From Thermotoga profunda AZM34c06 (GTDB lineage: Bacteria; Thermotogota; Thermotogae; Thermotogales; DSM-5069), in assembly GCF_000828675.1 (NCBI RefSeq), contig NZ_AP014510.1:1321413-1385412 (forward strand): 64,000 nt of DNA, given 5' to 3'. The first letter of the stretch is position 1; each line of letters starts with the position of its first letter. Below, in pieces: positions 16,287 to 25,590 of the stretch. A model generated the notes under the pieces. The model had not been told where the DNA came from, searched no databases, and was given only the letters and a program-made list of their open reading frames with translations. A program made the position numbers and the translations under genes.

Positions 16287-18656
16287 TTAGTATAGTATAT
16301 AAGAAATAATCAGTCTTGAAATTAGATCATCTTTCAATGTTGTGAAGATCTTTCGCCTTCCTTCTATTTCTTTTGTGTACAACAGAGAGGTAAAGGCATA
16401 ACCCCAACCAGTGATTTTGTTTATGATTGAGTTGTCAGAACTTGGTATTTTGTCTTGTTTCATCATAAGCACATATTCTGATGTGACCTCACCTAAAGAC
16501 CATAGTAAAGCCGATATATTCTTATTTCTTTTTGTATTGAATATGGTCAAATTGCTTATCCAATCTCCTGATAGATCTAAAAAGCCATGAAGTTTTTGCT
16601 TTTCAGAGATCGATACGAGTTCATCATCTTGCAATATATCACCATTTACCCAAACTATCTCATCTTTCAAAGGTGATGGTCTCAAAACAACTATTGGGTA
16701 GAAATTGCGATTGATTAAGTCCCCGCCTTCAAAAATTTCAAGAAAAATATTCTGTGTACTTGGTTCCAGTTTTGTTGAAAAATCCATGATCTTTGATACC
16801 GACCATTTTTTCAATGAAATTGGTACCTGTTTGAGAATCTTGGTATCTGTTCTGATGACCAAATTTGCATCGATATTTCTTCCTGAATTATTAGCTATAT
16901 AAACTTGCGCGTGATAGATATCATCATCTTTGATGATTGCTCTGTGATCTTTAATGATTGGCAAGATCTCTCTGTTGAGAAACCTCAATTTGGAATGAAA
17001 GACCTTTGGCATACGATTATAATCCAGTAGCCCATTGGCTTCCCAAGCAATATCTGAAAATTCAGTTATGACATAACCTGAAATCTCTGGCCTGAGTCTC
17101 ATCCTTTCTATTTGATATTTCAAACCTAAGAATTGGTGAAGCTGAGCTTGGTAGATGAAATCATCTATGTTGTGAAAACCACAAACGCGAGCAATTGCAT
17201 CGATAGGTGATGAGTTTGGAAATTTCACACCCATTGTGGTTACAGGAAATCTCATCCAATTACCTTCCCAATCTTTTGGATCAGAAAGCCCCCAGATACC
17301 AAATTCTGATACAACCTTTGGTAACTCTCTGTCTGATTCAAAAAAACTCTTAAAATCTCCGGTAGCGAAATTTTCTATTTTTTTGTTCCACTGTGTGTTG
17401 TGGTATGGAAATGAATTATAGAAGTGAAAATCATCTATATCTGAGATGACATGAAAATTACCAACACAAGCGGAGTTGTCTACATAGAGTCTTGTATTGT
17501 CAAGATTTTTAGCTTTTCTGTAAAACAATTCGAGCCACTTTCTTTCTTTTTCTTTGGATAGATCGATACCCCAGCTTTCATTTATCAAACTTAGAACAAC
17601 AAAACTCGGATGGTTTGCATGCCTTTTTAGAAGGTTTTCAAGCAATTTCTCCAGGTATTCCATCGATCCTTCGTTTAACTGTCTTGCGTATGGCAGGTCT
17701 ATCCATACCAAGAGTCCAAGTTCATCTGCAACTTCCAAGTAAAGATCGTCTGGGATTTTCACATGAAATCTCAAAAGATTTAGTCCCATTTCCTTTGCTT
17801 TCAAAAATTCAGAGATGAGATCATCCTTTTTGGGTAGTATGTAGTGATTGATCGGATAGAAATTCTGATCAAGAGCACCAAACAAGTAAATAGGTTCGCC
17901 ATTGAATAGTATTTTATCTTTATTTGTATCTATCGTTCTAATACCGAATTTTGTTTGAAACCTATCTTTTGAAACACCGTCGGTGAAATCAATTATGGCT
18001 GTGTAAAGTTGAGGGGATTTCAGAGACCAAAGTTTTGGATTCTCAATGGCAAAATCAAATGTTGAGTAATTAAATTTTTCACTCAAAATTTGTATTCCTG
18101 ATGGATCTATCACAGTTAAGGAGAAGTCATGTTCCTGTCCATCAGAGAATTCAATTTCACACTTGATGGTTTTTAGGTCTTTCATTGGTATGAACTTTGC
18201 AGATTTTATGAAAATCTTGTCTACAATCCATAATTCAACATTCTGAATTATTCCACAAGCATTCCCATACCAATCTTGTTTGCCCATAACGATTTCAGGT
18301 TTATTGATTATATCAAAATCAGAGACAAAGATCTTTAATGTATCATGACCATCAAAATTTAGTGATTCTGTTATCTCAATATCAAACAGGTCATAGCCAT
18401 TTTCATGGTCTAAGATTTGTTTTCCGTTTATGTAGACCTTCGACAGGTAGTCGATTCCGTGGAATCTCAGCAAGACTCTTTTATCAGACAGTCCTTTTAA
18501 TTCGACCAGTTCTCTTTCATATAAACCAGAAAGGCAAACTGGATTTGGATAGCTTTGTTCAGTTATGGGAAATTCATGTGGTAGAGAGATATCGTTGCAG
18601 ATTACACCATCTTCGTAGGTTAATTTCCAATTTTGATTCAAAATAATTCTCATCAT
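16287..18656 (-). CDS. Glycoside hydrolase family 2 protein
   Basis: Retaining exo-beta-glycosidase (beta-galactosidase, -glucuronidase or -mannosidase type). 789 residues, no signal peptide. Domain order: jelly-roll sugar-binding domain (~1-150), immunoglobulin-like domain (~150-245), TIM barrel (~250-540), then extra beta domains. Acid/base E360 in SLINESWG and nucleophile E451 in VVSEFGIWG; NLLRFHVKIPDD near 293 is the family TIM-barrel entry. ATG follows AAGGAG. Encoded with a sugar importer and a LacI regulator, so it likely trims an imported oligosaccharide. The sugar at the cleaved end is not predictable here. Confidence 0.9.
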   Translation of the reverse strand: MMRIILNQNWKLTYEDGVICNDISLPHEFPITEQSYPNPVCLSGLYERELVELKGLSDKRVLLRFHGIDYLSKVYINGKQILDHENGYDLFDIEITESLNFDGHDTLKIFVSDFDIINKPEIVMGKQDWYGNACGIIQNVELWIVDKIFIKSAKFIPMKDLKTIKCEIEFSDGQEHDFSLTVIDPSGIQILSEKFNYSTFDFAIENPKLWSLKSPQLYTAIIDFTDGVSKDRFQTKFGIRTIDTNKDKILFNGEPIYLFGALDQNFYPINHYILPKKDDLISEFLKAKEMGLNLLRFHVKIPDDLYLEVADELGLLVWIDLPYARQLNEGSMEYLEKLLENLLKRHANHPSFVVLSLINESWGIDLSKEKERKWLELFYRKAKNLDNTRLYVDNSACVGNFHVISDIDDFHFYNSFPYHNTQWNKKIENFATGDFKSFFESDRELPKVVSEFGIWGLSDPKDWEGNWMRFPVTTMGVKFPNSSPIDAIARVCGFHNIDDFIYQAQLHQFLGLKYQIERMRLRPEISGYVITEFSDIAWEANGLLDYNRMPKVFHSKLRFLNREILPIIKDHRAIIKDDDIYHAQVYIANNSGRNIDANLVIRTDTKILKQVPISLKKWSVSKIMDFSTKLEPSTQNIFLEIFEGGDLINRNFYPIVVLRPSPLKDEIVWVNGDILQDDELVSISEKQKLHGFLDLSGDWISNLTIFNTKRNKNISALLWSLGEVTSEYVLMMKQDKIPSSDNSIINKITGWGYAFTSLLYTKEIEGRRKIFTTLKDDLISRLIISYILY

Positions 18657-18668
18657 CTTGCGCTCCTT

Positions 18669-19475
18669 TCATCTCAGACTCAGGATTACCCCGCGCGTTA
18701 GATACCTTTGCATGAAAAGATAAACTACTATAACTGGTAAAGATGCCATCACGTTTGCTGCCATTATTGGACCATACCGTATGTTGACATCCGAACCAGC
18801 CAGTGCCACTAATCCAACTGGTAGGGTGTACATCTTTTCATTCGTCATAACGATCAGGGGCCAAAAAAAGTCATTCCATATCCAGGTAAAATGGAGCACA
18901 GCTACCGTTATGATAGAAGGTATCGACATTGGCAAAATGATTTTGAACATTATATCTAACTCACCTGCACCATCTAATCTCGCAGCCTCTTCATAGTCAG
19001 CTGGTATGGCTTTCATGAACTGTGAGAGTATGAAAACTGCCATTGAGGAAGGTAAAGCTGGTATTATTATTCCAAATAGATTATTCACAAGACCGACTTT
19101 TCTGATCATCAAATATAGTGGGATGGCAATTGCCTGACTTGGTATCATAAAACCAGTCAAAGACAAAATGTACAATAACCTTCTCCCCGGAAAATTCATT
19201 CGACTCACTACATACGCCGCAAGCGTACAAATTACGATGATGCCAACTGTTCCTACCGAAGAAGAGATTAAACTGTTTATGAACCAAGTGCCTATCTTTG
19301 CCCTTTGGAGTATCGTTCTGTAATTATCAGCCGACCATTTGGACGGTATCCATTTTCCAGCAAGGATATCTTTCTGCGATTGAAAAGACGCTAAAACCAT
19401 CCAGATAAGGGGAATCAAGTAAATAATAGACAATACAATTGCCAGAGTTGTCAAAAGGTATTTTTTTAATCTCAT
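18669..19475 (-). CDS. Sugar ABC transporter permease (MalG type)
   Basis: 268 residues with six predicted membrane helices (first at about 8-28). EAA loop DYEEAARLDGAGELDIMFKIILPMSIP near residue 156, which docks an ATPase. Start ATG after GAGGAG, abutting the stop of the partner permease. Forms an importer with the genes at 19476 and 20423; no ATPase gene is present locally. Confidence 0.93.
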   Translation of the reverse strand: MRLKKYLLTTLAIVLSIIYLIPLIWMVLASFQSQKDILAGKWIPSKWSADNYRTILQRAKIGTWFINSLISSSVGTVGIIVICTLAAYVVSRMNFPGRRLLYILSLTGFMIPSQAIAIPLYLMIRKVGLVNNLFGIIIPALPSSMAVFILSQFMKAIPADYEEAARLDGAGELDIMFKIILPMSIPSIITVAVLHFTWIWNDFFWPLIVMTNEKMYTLPVGLVALAGSDVNIRYGPIMAANVMASLPVIVVYLFMQRYLTRGVILSLR

Positions 19476-20363
19476 CTATATCAACTCCTCTTTTGAAGAG
19501 GAAATCATCAAACGCAGTTGTAGGTATGAAAAAACAAGCATTATGAGGAACATGATAAATGCCATACTTTGAGCGTAACCCATTTTGAAGTATCTAAAAC
19601 CCTGTTCATAGATATATTGCATAACTGTTCGAGTCTTTCCAGCTGGTCCTCCCGCTGTCATAATGTAAACTTGTCCAAAGATTTGAAGTGAGGCAATGAT
19701 TTGAGTCACGATGACAAGAACATGTACCCTTTTCAGAAGTGGTATTGTTATAAAGATCATTTTCTTAAAACCACTTGCACCATCAAGTTCTGCCGCTTCA
19801 TAATAAGAAGTCGGTATCTGTTGCAACCCCGCAATATATAGAACAACACAAAAACCCATCGTCCACCAAACTGTAGTGATAGCGACGGCTGGCATAGCCC
19901 AAGTTGGGTCGACAAGCCAATTGATGGTCTTCAAACCAATGGACTTTGTAGCCTTCGAGATCAGTCCAAAATATGGATTGTAAAGCAATGCCCATGTTAG
20001 ACAAACAACTGAAATCGTCAAAGTGTATGGGAGATAAAAAGCCGATCTCATGAATCCCCCTGCATGCATCTTGCTATTTGCAAGTACGGCGACCAAAAAA
20101 GACAGGATCATGATTGGTGGAACTGTCAAGATGACAAAATAAAAGGTGTGCCACAATGATGATAGAAAAACCTTGTCAGAGAACATACGTGTGAAATTAG
20201 CAAAACCTATGAATTGAGGGGTACCCAAAATATCCCATTTGTAGAACACCATCCTGACTGAATTTACAAAGGGTATCAATTTGAAGATAATCAACAAAAC
20301 ACCAAATGGTAGAAAAAATAAATAAGCCAGTAATGTGTGTTTTTTCTTGTTATAAACAGTCAT
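19476..20363 (-). CDS. Sugar ABC transporter permease (MalF type)
   Basis: 295 residues, first membrane helix about residues 10-32 (LLAYLFFLPFGVLLIIF). EAA loop SYYEAAELDGASGFKKMIFITIPLLKR near residue 198. ATG at 20363 is preferred (GGAGGG, five bases upstream); a longer open frame to 20426 would run through the intergenic hairpin and overlap the binding-protein gene. Confidence 0.92.
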   Translation of the reverse strand: MTVYNKKKHTLLAYLFFLPFGVLLIIFKLIPFVNSVRMVFYKWDILGTPQFIGFANFTRMFSDKVFLSSLWHTFYFVILTVPPIMILSFLVAVLANSKMHAGGFMRSAFYLPYTLTISVVCLTWALLYNPYFGLISKATKSIGLKTINWLVDPTWAMPAVAITTVWWTMGFCVVLYIAGLQQIPTSYYEAAELDGASGFKKMIFITIPLLKRVHVLVIVTQIIASLQIFGQVYIMTAGGPAGKTRTVMQYIYEQGFRYFKMGYAQSMAFIMFLIMLVFSYLQLRLMISSSKEELI

Positions 20364-20385
20364 GAAATCCCTCCGTACGAAGGAT

Positions 20386-20411
20386 AAAGAAGGGGGATAA
20401 CCCCCTTCTTT
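20386..20411 (-). terminator. Hairpin between binding-protein and permease genes (partial terminator)
   Basis: Perfect 11-bp stem AAAGAAGGGGG with CCCCCTTCTTT and a four-base loop, followed by only a short U-run on the minus strand. It mirrors the hairpin at 6041 and probably lowers permease relative to binding protein. Confidence 0.75.
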
Positions 20412-20422
20412 TGAATTATATG

Positions 20423-21649
20423 TCACTCTGATAAAACATTTTTGATTGCCTGTTGTAGTTCCTTCGCGCCTTGTTCAGGTGTCATTTGACCAAGGATAAC
20501 GGATTGATTTATCTCCCACATCTTCTGTCTGATTTCTACCCATCCTTTCATACTCGGTGCAGGTACAACAAAATTTGCAACCTGCGCGTAATCTGCTCTC
20601 ATGGGCAATTTCAAGAATGCATCAGACCTCAAAACACTGTTGAGAACTGGTAAATGCCCCGCTTTTGCCCATTCTGCAGAATTTCTTGCAAACCATTCTA
20701 TGAATTTCACAGCGGCTTTGATTTTATTCAGATCGTCTTTTGGATGTTTCGGAAGTACCCATGTGTGGCTATCTGCCCATGTGTAAGGTTTGCTACCAGG
20801 GAGAGCAGGCACACTTGTAACACCGAATTCCAAATTGAGTGTTGGATAGACCGCCATTGCCCAAACGCCATTCAGATGGAATGGAGACTGATCGTTTTGG
20901 AACAGTGATTCACCAGTATTGTAATCCATTGATTTCATGATACCCGAATCAAAGAGACTCTTAATGAACTCATAGGTTTTTTTCGCTTTTTCAAGGTCAA
21001 GTTTAATTGTATTTGTTTTTGCGTCATAGAATTCACCGCCAAGTTGTGTGTAGTAAGCTATGAAAAGTCTTTCGCCAGTCATTGGTCCATTTTCTGCAGA
21101 GATACCTACATCCAGACCAAGTTTGGTTTTGGCTGTTTTCGCATAGTTAATAAGCTCATCCCAAGTCTTTGGGACAAGAGCTTCACCATTTTGGTCAACC
21201 AACCCTGCTTTTTTTAGAAGTTTCTTATTGTAGTAAAGGACAAGAGGGTGTGTATCGATCGGAATTGCGTAGAGTTTACCATTATAATGTGCTTTTGAGA
21301 TAATCTCAGGCACATAATCAGGCAGAATATCCTTAGACACATAACTGTCAATAGCTGTCAAGGCTCCTCTTGAAGCAAAATCTGGTATCATTGCGAGATG
21401 CATGACAGAAACATCAGGTGGATCTCCTGCGACCACTGCTGTAGTCAATTTGTTGTAAAGTTCTCCCCATTCAATTATTTGCTCAACAACTTCGATATCT
21501 GGATTTTCAGCGTTGAATTTTTTGATAAGATCAGTTACTATGAATCCTTCACCGCCACTGAAAAATGTCCAGACAGTTATCGTTGTTTTTGCCTGAGCAA
21601 TGACAGCTAAAAGAGCCAAGATGCTGATGATCAAGAGTACTTTTTTCAT
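20423..21649 (-). CDS. Sugar ABC transporter, extracellular solute-binding protein (family 1)
   Basis: 408 residues. Signal peptide in residues 1-20 (KKVLLIISILALLAVIAQA, cleavage before K-T-T), no lipobox. Family marks: TVWTFFSGGEGFIVTDLIKKFN near 25, AGDPPDVSVMHLAMIPDFASRGALTAID near 71, YNGKLYAIPIDTHPLVLYYNKKLLKKAGL near 118, and the aromatic patch around GVWAMAVYP. ATG at 21649 follows GGGGAGGTTG; nine upstream codons to 21676 are excluded. First gene of the LacI-controlled operon. Confidence 0.93.
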   Translation of the reverse strand: MKKVLLIISILALLAVIAQAKTTITVWTFFSGGEGFIVTDLIKKFNAENPDIEVVEQIIEWGELYNKLTTAVVAGDPPDVSVMHLAMIPDFASRGALTAIDSYVSKDILPDYVPEIISKAHYNGKLYAIPIDTHPLVLYYNKKLLKKAGLVDQNGEALVPKTWDELINYAKTAKTKLGLDVGISAENGPMTGERLFIAYYTQLGGEFYDAKTNTIKLDLEKAKKTYEFIKSLFDSGIMKSMDYNTGESLFQNDQSPFHLNGVWAMAVYPTLNLEFGVTSVPALPGSKPYTWADSHTWVLPKHPKDDLNKIKAAVKFIEWFARNSAEWAKAGHLPVLNSVLRSDAFLKLPMRADYAQVANFVVPAPSMKGWVEIRQKMWEINQSVILGQMTPEQGAKELQQAIKNVLSE

Positions 21650-21723
21650 GGTTTCAACCTCCCCTTGAAATCTCATTGACCACTTTGATTTTTTACTTAA
21701 AAAAATCGTTTGTGGTCTACTTC

Positions 21724-21753
21724 AACGATAACGTTATCGTTAATCTAAGTCAA
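21724..21753 (-). promoter_or_regulatory. Promoter with overlapping LacI-type operator
   Basis: Minus-strand -35 TTGACT at 21748-21753, 17-base spacer, -10 TATCGT at 21725-21730. An 18-base perfect palindrome, AACGATAACGTTATCGTT (21724-21741), covers the -10 and part of the spacer. A central CG is typical of LacI operators, and a LacI gene ends this operon. Repression by blocking polymerase is the simple reading. Confidence 0.75.
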
Positions 21754-22028
21754 ACCACAGATTTTAAAGAAAAAAAGAGATTATCGAAAATAATCAGAGA
21801 GATTGGCAAAATATGGTTTGAAAAGTTTTATAGTGAGTATTTTATTGGACCCAGATATACCATTTTGCTCGTTTTTAATCATCATCTTTATTTTTAATCA
21901 TTCTCGTTAACTCAAAAGTAAGGTTTTGGGATTTGAAAATGGATCAAAAATAAATTGACTGTGTCAATTGTGTTGACGATCCAAAATACATGGTTGAAAG
22001 GCATAGAATAATAAAGGAGGTGTTCATT
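21754..22028. other. Intergenic region between the LacI operon and the cupin gene
   Basis: No gene seen. It holds an 11-base direct repeat TTTTTAATCAT (21872-21882 and 21891-21901) and a 17-base palindrome AATTGACTGTGTCAATT (21953-21969), about 60 bases before the cupin start. The palindrome includes a TTGACT that could be a -35; no convincing -10 was found at the right distance. Candidate operator for the cupin or MATE genes. Confidence 0.4.
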
Positions 22029-22367
22029 TTGAAGATCGGTAGCTACAAAGAAGTTCAACCAGAGAGTTTTTTCGACGGAAAGGTCCTAAAACGAGTTTTG
22101 ATAGGTCCAAAAGACAATTCTCCAAATTTTGCAATGAGACTTTTCACACTCAAACCAGGTGCAAGTACACCATACCATTCTCATGGTTGGGAACATGAGG
22201 TCTTTGTTGTGGATGGAAAAATAAAGGTTAAGTCAAAGAATGGTGAGATAGTAGTTGAAAAGGGCGCTTTTGTTTTCGTAGAACCTGATGAGGAACATCA
22301 GTTTACAAATGTTGGTGATAAATTCGCCCATTTCATATGTGTCGTGCCAAACCGTGGTGAACAATAA
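22029..22367 (+). CDS. Small cupin-domain protein
   Basis: 112 residues, a single cupin barrel similar in pattern to the Thermotoga maritima Mn-cupin TM1459. Metal ligands: H-x-H-x5-E-type set in YHSHGWEHEVFV near residue 57, with the fourth ligand in EEHQF near 94. Start is TTG at 22029, six bases after AAGGAGGTG; an upstream in-frame ATG at 21990 lacks a ribosome site. Natural substrate unknown. Lies 41 bases before the MATE gene and may share its transcript. Confidence 0.85.
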   Translation: MKIGSYKEVQPESFFDGKVLKRVLIGPKDNSPNFAMRLFTLKPGASTPYHSHGWEHEVFVVDGKIKVKSKNGEIVVEKGAFVFVEPDEEHQFTNVGDKFAHFICVVPNRGEQ

Positions 22368-22408
22368 ATAAAACAAATTTTTGGATTGTATGAGTGGGGT
22401 GTGTTTTT

Positions 22409-23812
22409 ATGGAAAAAGACACAAAAGGCGTTTCGCTTCTTCGATCTGATCCTAAGAAAGCTATTGTGAAATTGTCTCTGCCAATGATGGTTGCTTTGAT
22501 CGTTCAGGCTCTGTACAATCTTGTCGATAGTATTTGGGTGGCTGGACTTGGCCCAGAAGCACTCGCGGGAATCGGGTTATTCTTTCCCATCTTCATGATC
22601 ATACTGGCTTTTTCGGGTGGAATTGGAGTTGGAGCAAGTTCTGTCATATCCCGAAAGATAGGAGAAAAAAATAAACAACAGGCTGATTCGGCTGCCACTT
22701 ATTCTATTACCCTTGCTCTTATTTTTGGAGTTCTTGTGACTATAGGAGCGTTTCCTATCCTTGGCTCTATTCTCAAATTAACAGGTGCAACTGGCAAAAC
22801 ACTTGAGCTTGCGATGAGATATTCACGAATAATACTCATTGGAATAACACTCCTAATGTTTAACAACGTGGTCAATGGAATACTCAGAGGTGAAGGAGAC
22901 ACAAAAAGATCGATGCATGCAATAACCTTAGGGGCAGTTCTAAATATATTCTTAGATCCTCTGTTCATTTACACCTTTGGTTGGGGTATCGATGGTGCGG
23001 CTTACGCAACTGTTATCTCAATAGCTGCCTCAACACTCTTGATGGCAAATTGGTTGTTTTTCAAAAGAAATACCTATGTCTCGATTAGTTTCAAGCACCT
23101 ACAAGAAGGCAAAAAGATAATAGCCGATATATTGAGAGTAGGAATACCCACATCTCTTGGCCAGATAATTATGTCCACTTCTAACTTTATACTCAACAGA
23201 TTCATCATAGTGGCTGGTGGAGACGTAGGTGTTGCTATTTTCACAAGCGCTTGGAGAATCATAAACTTTGGTACTATACCTTTGATGGGTATAGCAAATG
23301 CTGTGACTTCTGTAACTGGTGCAGCCTATGGTGAAAGAAATGCAAAAAAACTGGAAAGTGCGTACCTTTTCGCCATAAAATTTGGTCTTACCATAGGTCT
23401 TTGTACGATGGCACTTATTTTCCTTTTTGCCTCAAAAATAGCTTTCATATTTACTTATTCAGAAAGTGCGAGTGTTCTCTTTGATGATCTTGTCAAAGCT
23501 TTAAAGGTTCTGAGTTTTTTCATCCCGACAGTTCCATTTGGAATGTTCACTTCTGCGATGTTTCAAGGTATAGGCCATGGAATTAAAAGTCTTGCAGTTT
23601 CAATTCTCAGAACAGTGGTTTTGCACATTTTCTTTTCATGGTTGTTCGTTTTTGTCTTGAATTTGGGACTAAAAGGTGTATGGTGGGGTATGTTGTGTGG
23701 AAACATAGTGGCAGAAGCTGTAACTTTTGCATGGGGAATAATGACCTCAAAGAATTTGAGAAGAAACTTTGGAGCAGAAACAAGTAAAGCTATGGTGCAA
23801 TGCAATAATTAA
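22409..23812 (+). CDS. MATE-family multidrug/cation exporter
   Basis: 467 residues with about 12 membrane helices in two similar halves. The N-terminal half begins LPMMVALIVQALYNLVDSIWVAGLG, and RGEGDTKRSMHAITLGAVLNIFLDPLFIYTFGWGIDGAAYAT near 155-190 is a strong MATE signature (NorM/DinF/VmrA-like). Exports drugs or metabolites using a Na+ or H+ gradient. ATG at 22409 follows GGGGTG; the GTG at 22394 precedes that site. Confidence 0.92.
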   Translation: MEKDTKGVSLLRSDPKKAIVKLSLPMMVALIVQALYNLVDSIWVAGLGPEALAGIGLFFPIFMIILAFSGGIGVGASSVISRKIGEKNKQQADSAATYSITLALIFGVLVTIGAFPILGSILKLTGATGKTLELAMRYSRIILIGITLLMFNNVVNGILRGEGDTKRSMHAITLGAVLNIFLDPLFIYTFGWGIDGAAYATVISIAASTLLMANWLFFKRNTYVSISFKHLQEGKKIIADILRVGIPTSLGQIIMSTSNFILNRFIIVAGGDVGVAIFTSAWRIINFGTIPLMGIANAVTSVTGAAYGERNAKKLESAYLFAIKFGLTIGLCTMALIFLFASKIAFIFTYSESASVLFDDLVKALKVLSFFIPTVPFGMFTSAMFQGIGHGIKSLAVSILRTVVLHIFFSWLFVFVLNLGLKGVWWGMLCGNIVAEAVTFAWGIMTSKNLRRNFGAETSKAMVQCNN

Positions 23813-23919
23813 AACTCAACCACCAAGTCAGCAGAGAATATGAACCATTACAATATCGAGCAAAGAGAAAGGAACTCGCCAGGTTTTGTATTGGGATATT
23901 TTCAGTGGGAGAAATCAAG

Positions 23920-24168
23920 ATGATAATTCACGTCTCTTTACTTGAAAAAGATCTTTTGTTAACACCACATGCCTTTCACAGAATGATGGAACGTGGTGTT
24001 CAAATAAAGGAACTTGTAGATCTTCTTGAGTCCAAAGAGTCTCAGGCTACAATGCAATACAATGAAAGAATCCGCATTACAAATGGTCAGATAACTGCTG
24101 TATTGCAGCTTTCTGGTCAGATTCTCTATCTTGTCACCATATACAAAGAAAAGATTTCAAAAGAATGA
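23920..24168 (+). CDS. Small DUF4258-like protein
   Basis: 82 residues. The pattern LTPHAFHRMMERGV, then repeated short beta strands ending YLVTIYK, matches the DUF4258 group, which has a RelE/BrnT-like fold. Some relatives are toxin-like, but no antitoxin gene lies beside it, so a toxin role is not supported. ATG after GGGAGA. Its stop is three bases from the convergent stop of the TetR gene. Confidence 0.6.
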   Translation: MIIHVSLLEKDLLLTPHAFHRMMERGVQIKELVDLLESKESQATMQYNERIRITNGQITAVLQLSGQILYLVTIYKEKISKE

Positions 24169-24171
24169 GCT

Positions 24172-24777
24172 TCATCTCTCAGTAATGCCAAATTTCAACA
24201 TGTCGATTATTTTATCTGTTTGGATCTTGATTTCATCAAAATTTTCAAGTATCTGTTGAGTTTTGTCGACATATTGATTAAGGTAGAGTTCACCAAGACC
24301 ATCAAAAACCGCTTTTACAAAGACTATAGCGTCTTCATAATCGATATTTTCACGCAATTTCACAGTTTTTATCTTCTCATACAAAATATGAATTGAATTC
24401 GAGAAGCTTTCTTTAATCATAATCATAACAGTTTTTTGGAGCCTTTCTGGCAGGGTTGATACCGATAAAAGAAATTTTGCATAAATAGGTTTTTCTGTGG
24501 CCAGCGAGATTTTTCTCAAACTCCACTCCTTGAGAAACTCAAAAAAATCATAATCTTTCGATCTCTCGGCAAACTTTTCAAATTCACCTTGCGTCCAATT
24601 CAACACACGCTTGTAGCAAGAAATATAAAGGCTTTCTTTGTTCTTAAAATAGTGGAATAAAAGACCTTTAGCAACATTTGCGCTTTTAGTAATTGTATTT
24701 GTGGAAGCCGCTTGATAACCCTTCTGCGCAAATTCTTCTATAGCAGCTTCTAAAATACGATCAGTCACGGCTATCAT
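24172..24777 (-). CDS. TetR/AcrR-family transcriptional regulator
   Basis: 201 residues: N-terminal HTH (AAIEEFAQKGYQAASTNTITKSANVAKGLLFHYFKNKESLY, residues 11-52) and an all-helical ligand domain. Resembles T. maritima TM1030-type regulators. Third gene of the ABC-2 exporter operon, 12 bases after the permease gene, so it is co-transcribed with the exporter it likely represses. Two identical palindromes at the operon promoter are its probable sites. Inducer unknown. Confidence 0.93.
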   Translation of the reverse strand: MIAVTDRILEAAIEEFAQKGYQAASTNTITKSANVAKGLLFHYFKNKESLYISCYKRVLNWTQGEFEKFAERSKDYDFFEFLKEWSLRKISLATEKPIYAKFLLSVSTLPERLQKTVMIMIKESFSNSIHILYEKIKTVKLRENIDYEDAIVFVKAVFDGLGELYLNQYVDKTQQILENFDEIKIQTDKIIDMLKFGITER

Positions 24778-24789
24778 AGATTCACCCTC

Positions 24790-25590
24790 TCACAAATATA
24801 TATCCTTCTTTGAATAAATCAAAAAAGATATCAGTATAGCAGCGCTGTTTATCAGAAGATATAAAAGCAAGAAGATCGGTTCAATAAAACCTTCTTTCAC
24901 AACTTTGATGCCATCTGAATAATAAAACGGCGTGAAATAACCCAAGAATCTCGCTTGATCTGTGAGTTTACTGACCATCGAGAGAATGTACAGAACAAAA
25001 ACGATACCTATAGCCAGAGAGATCGAGTTATCTTGCCTTTTAAGGCAAGTGGTCACACAAAAAACAAGATCTGCTATGCTAATGTGCAGAATAAACTGGG
25101 AAAACCAGAAAACCAAGAATTTTTTGTGATCAAAAGTTCCAGACCCAAAATATTCCATTATCATCAAAGAAAAAAGACACAGAGTGGCATCTAAAAACAG
25201 TACAGATGATAACAATATGAGGATTTTTTGCCAGAGGATTTTGGATCTCTTGATGGGTTTTGAAAGCAGAAACTCCGCTGTTCTATCGCTTTCTTCCTTT
25301 GCAATCATTTTTATCGCAAGTAATGAAGCAAAGATGCTTCCAAATAAGGTTACAAAGATACTTGAGATAGTCGCAAGATAGTTCAGAATATTGGTAAAGT
25401 CAAAATTTTCCAGTCCAAAGATCCTCAAAAATGCCTTTGGCATCAGTTTCATTACCTTGGAAAGTAGTTCGGCATCTTTTGCCATCGAAGGATAAAAGGC
25501 ACCATACATGAAAAGTATTGCAATCAACACCACAGTCCAGATCACCACAGATTTGAGGTTTCTCTTTATATCCCACAAATAAATGTTCAT
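24790..25590 (-). CDS. ABC-2-type transporter permease
   Basis: 266 residues, about six membrane helices (first at residues 14-32, last near 240-258), of the type that carries out drug, lipid or peptide export. The motif KEESDRTAEFLLSKPIKRSKIL near residue 95 is characteristic of ABC-2 permeases. Its ATG overlaps the stop of the ATPase gene by four bases. Confidence 0.88.
   Translation of the reverse strand: MNIYLWDIKRNLKSVVIWTVVLIAILFMYGAFYPSMAKDAELLSKVMKLMPKAFLRIFGLENFDFTNILNYLATISSIFVTLFGSIFASLLAIKMIAKEESDRTAEFLLSKPIKRSKILWQKILILLSSVLFLDATLCLFSLMIMEYFGSGTFDHKKFLVFWFSQFILHISIADLVFCVTTCLKRQDNSISLAIGIVFVLYILSMVSKLTDQARFLGYFTPFYYSDGIKVVKEGFIEPIFLLLYLLINSAAILISFLIYSKKDIYL

Noticed and set aside
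16705-17818. Several plus-strand frames of 60-70 residues inside the GH2 gene
   Set aside because: No ribosome sites, no family motifs, and the minus-strand frame is a complete GH2 enzyme.
23920-24168. Toxin of a toxin-antitoxin pair
   Set aside because: The RelE/BrnT-like fold is possible, but there is no partner gene on either side.
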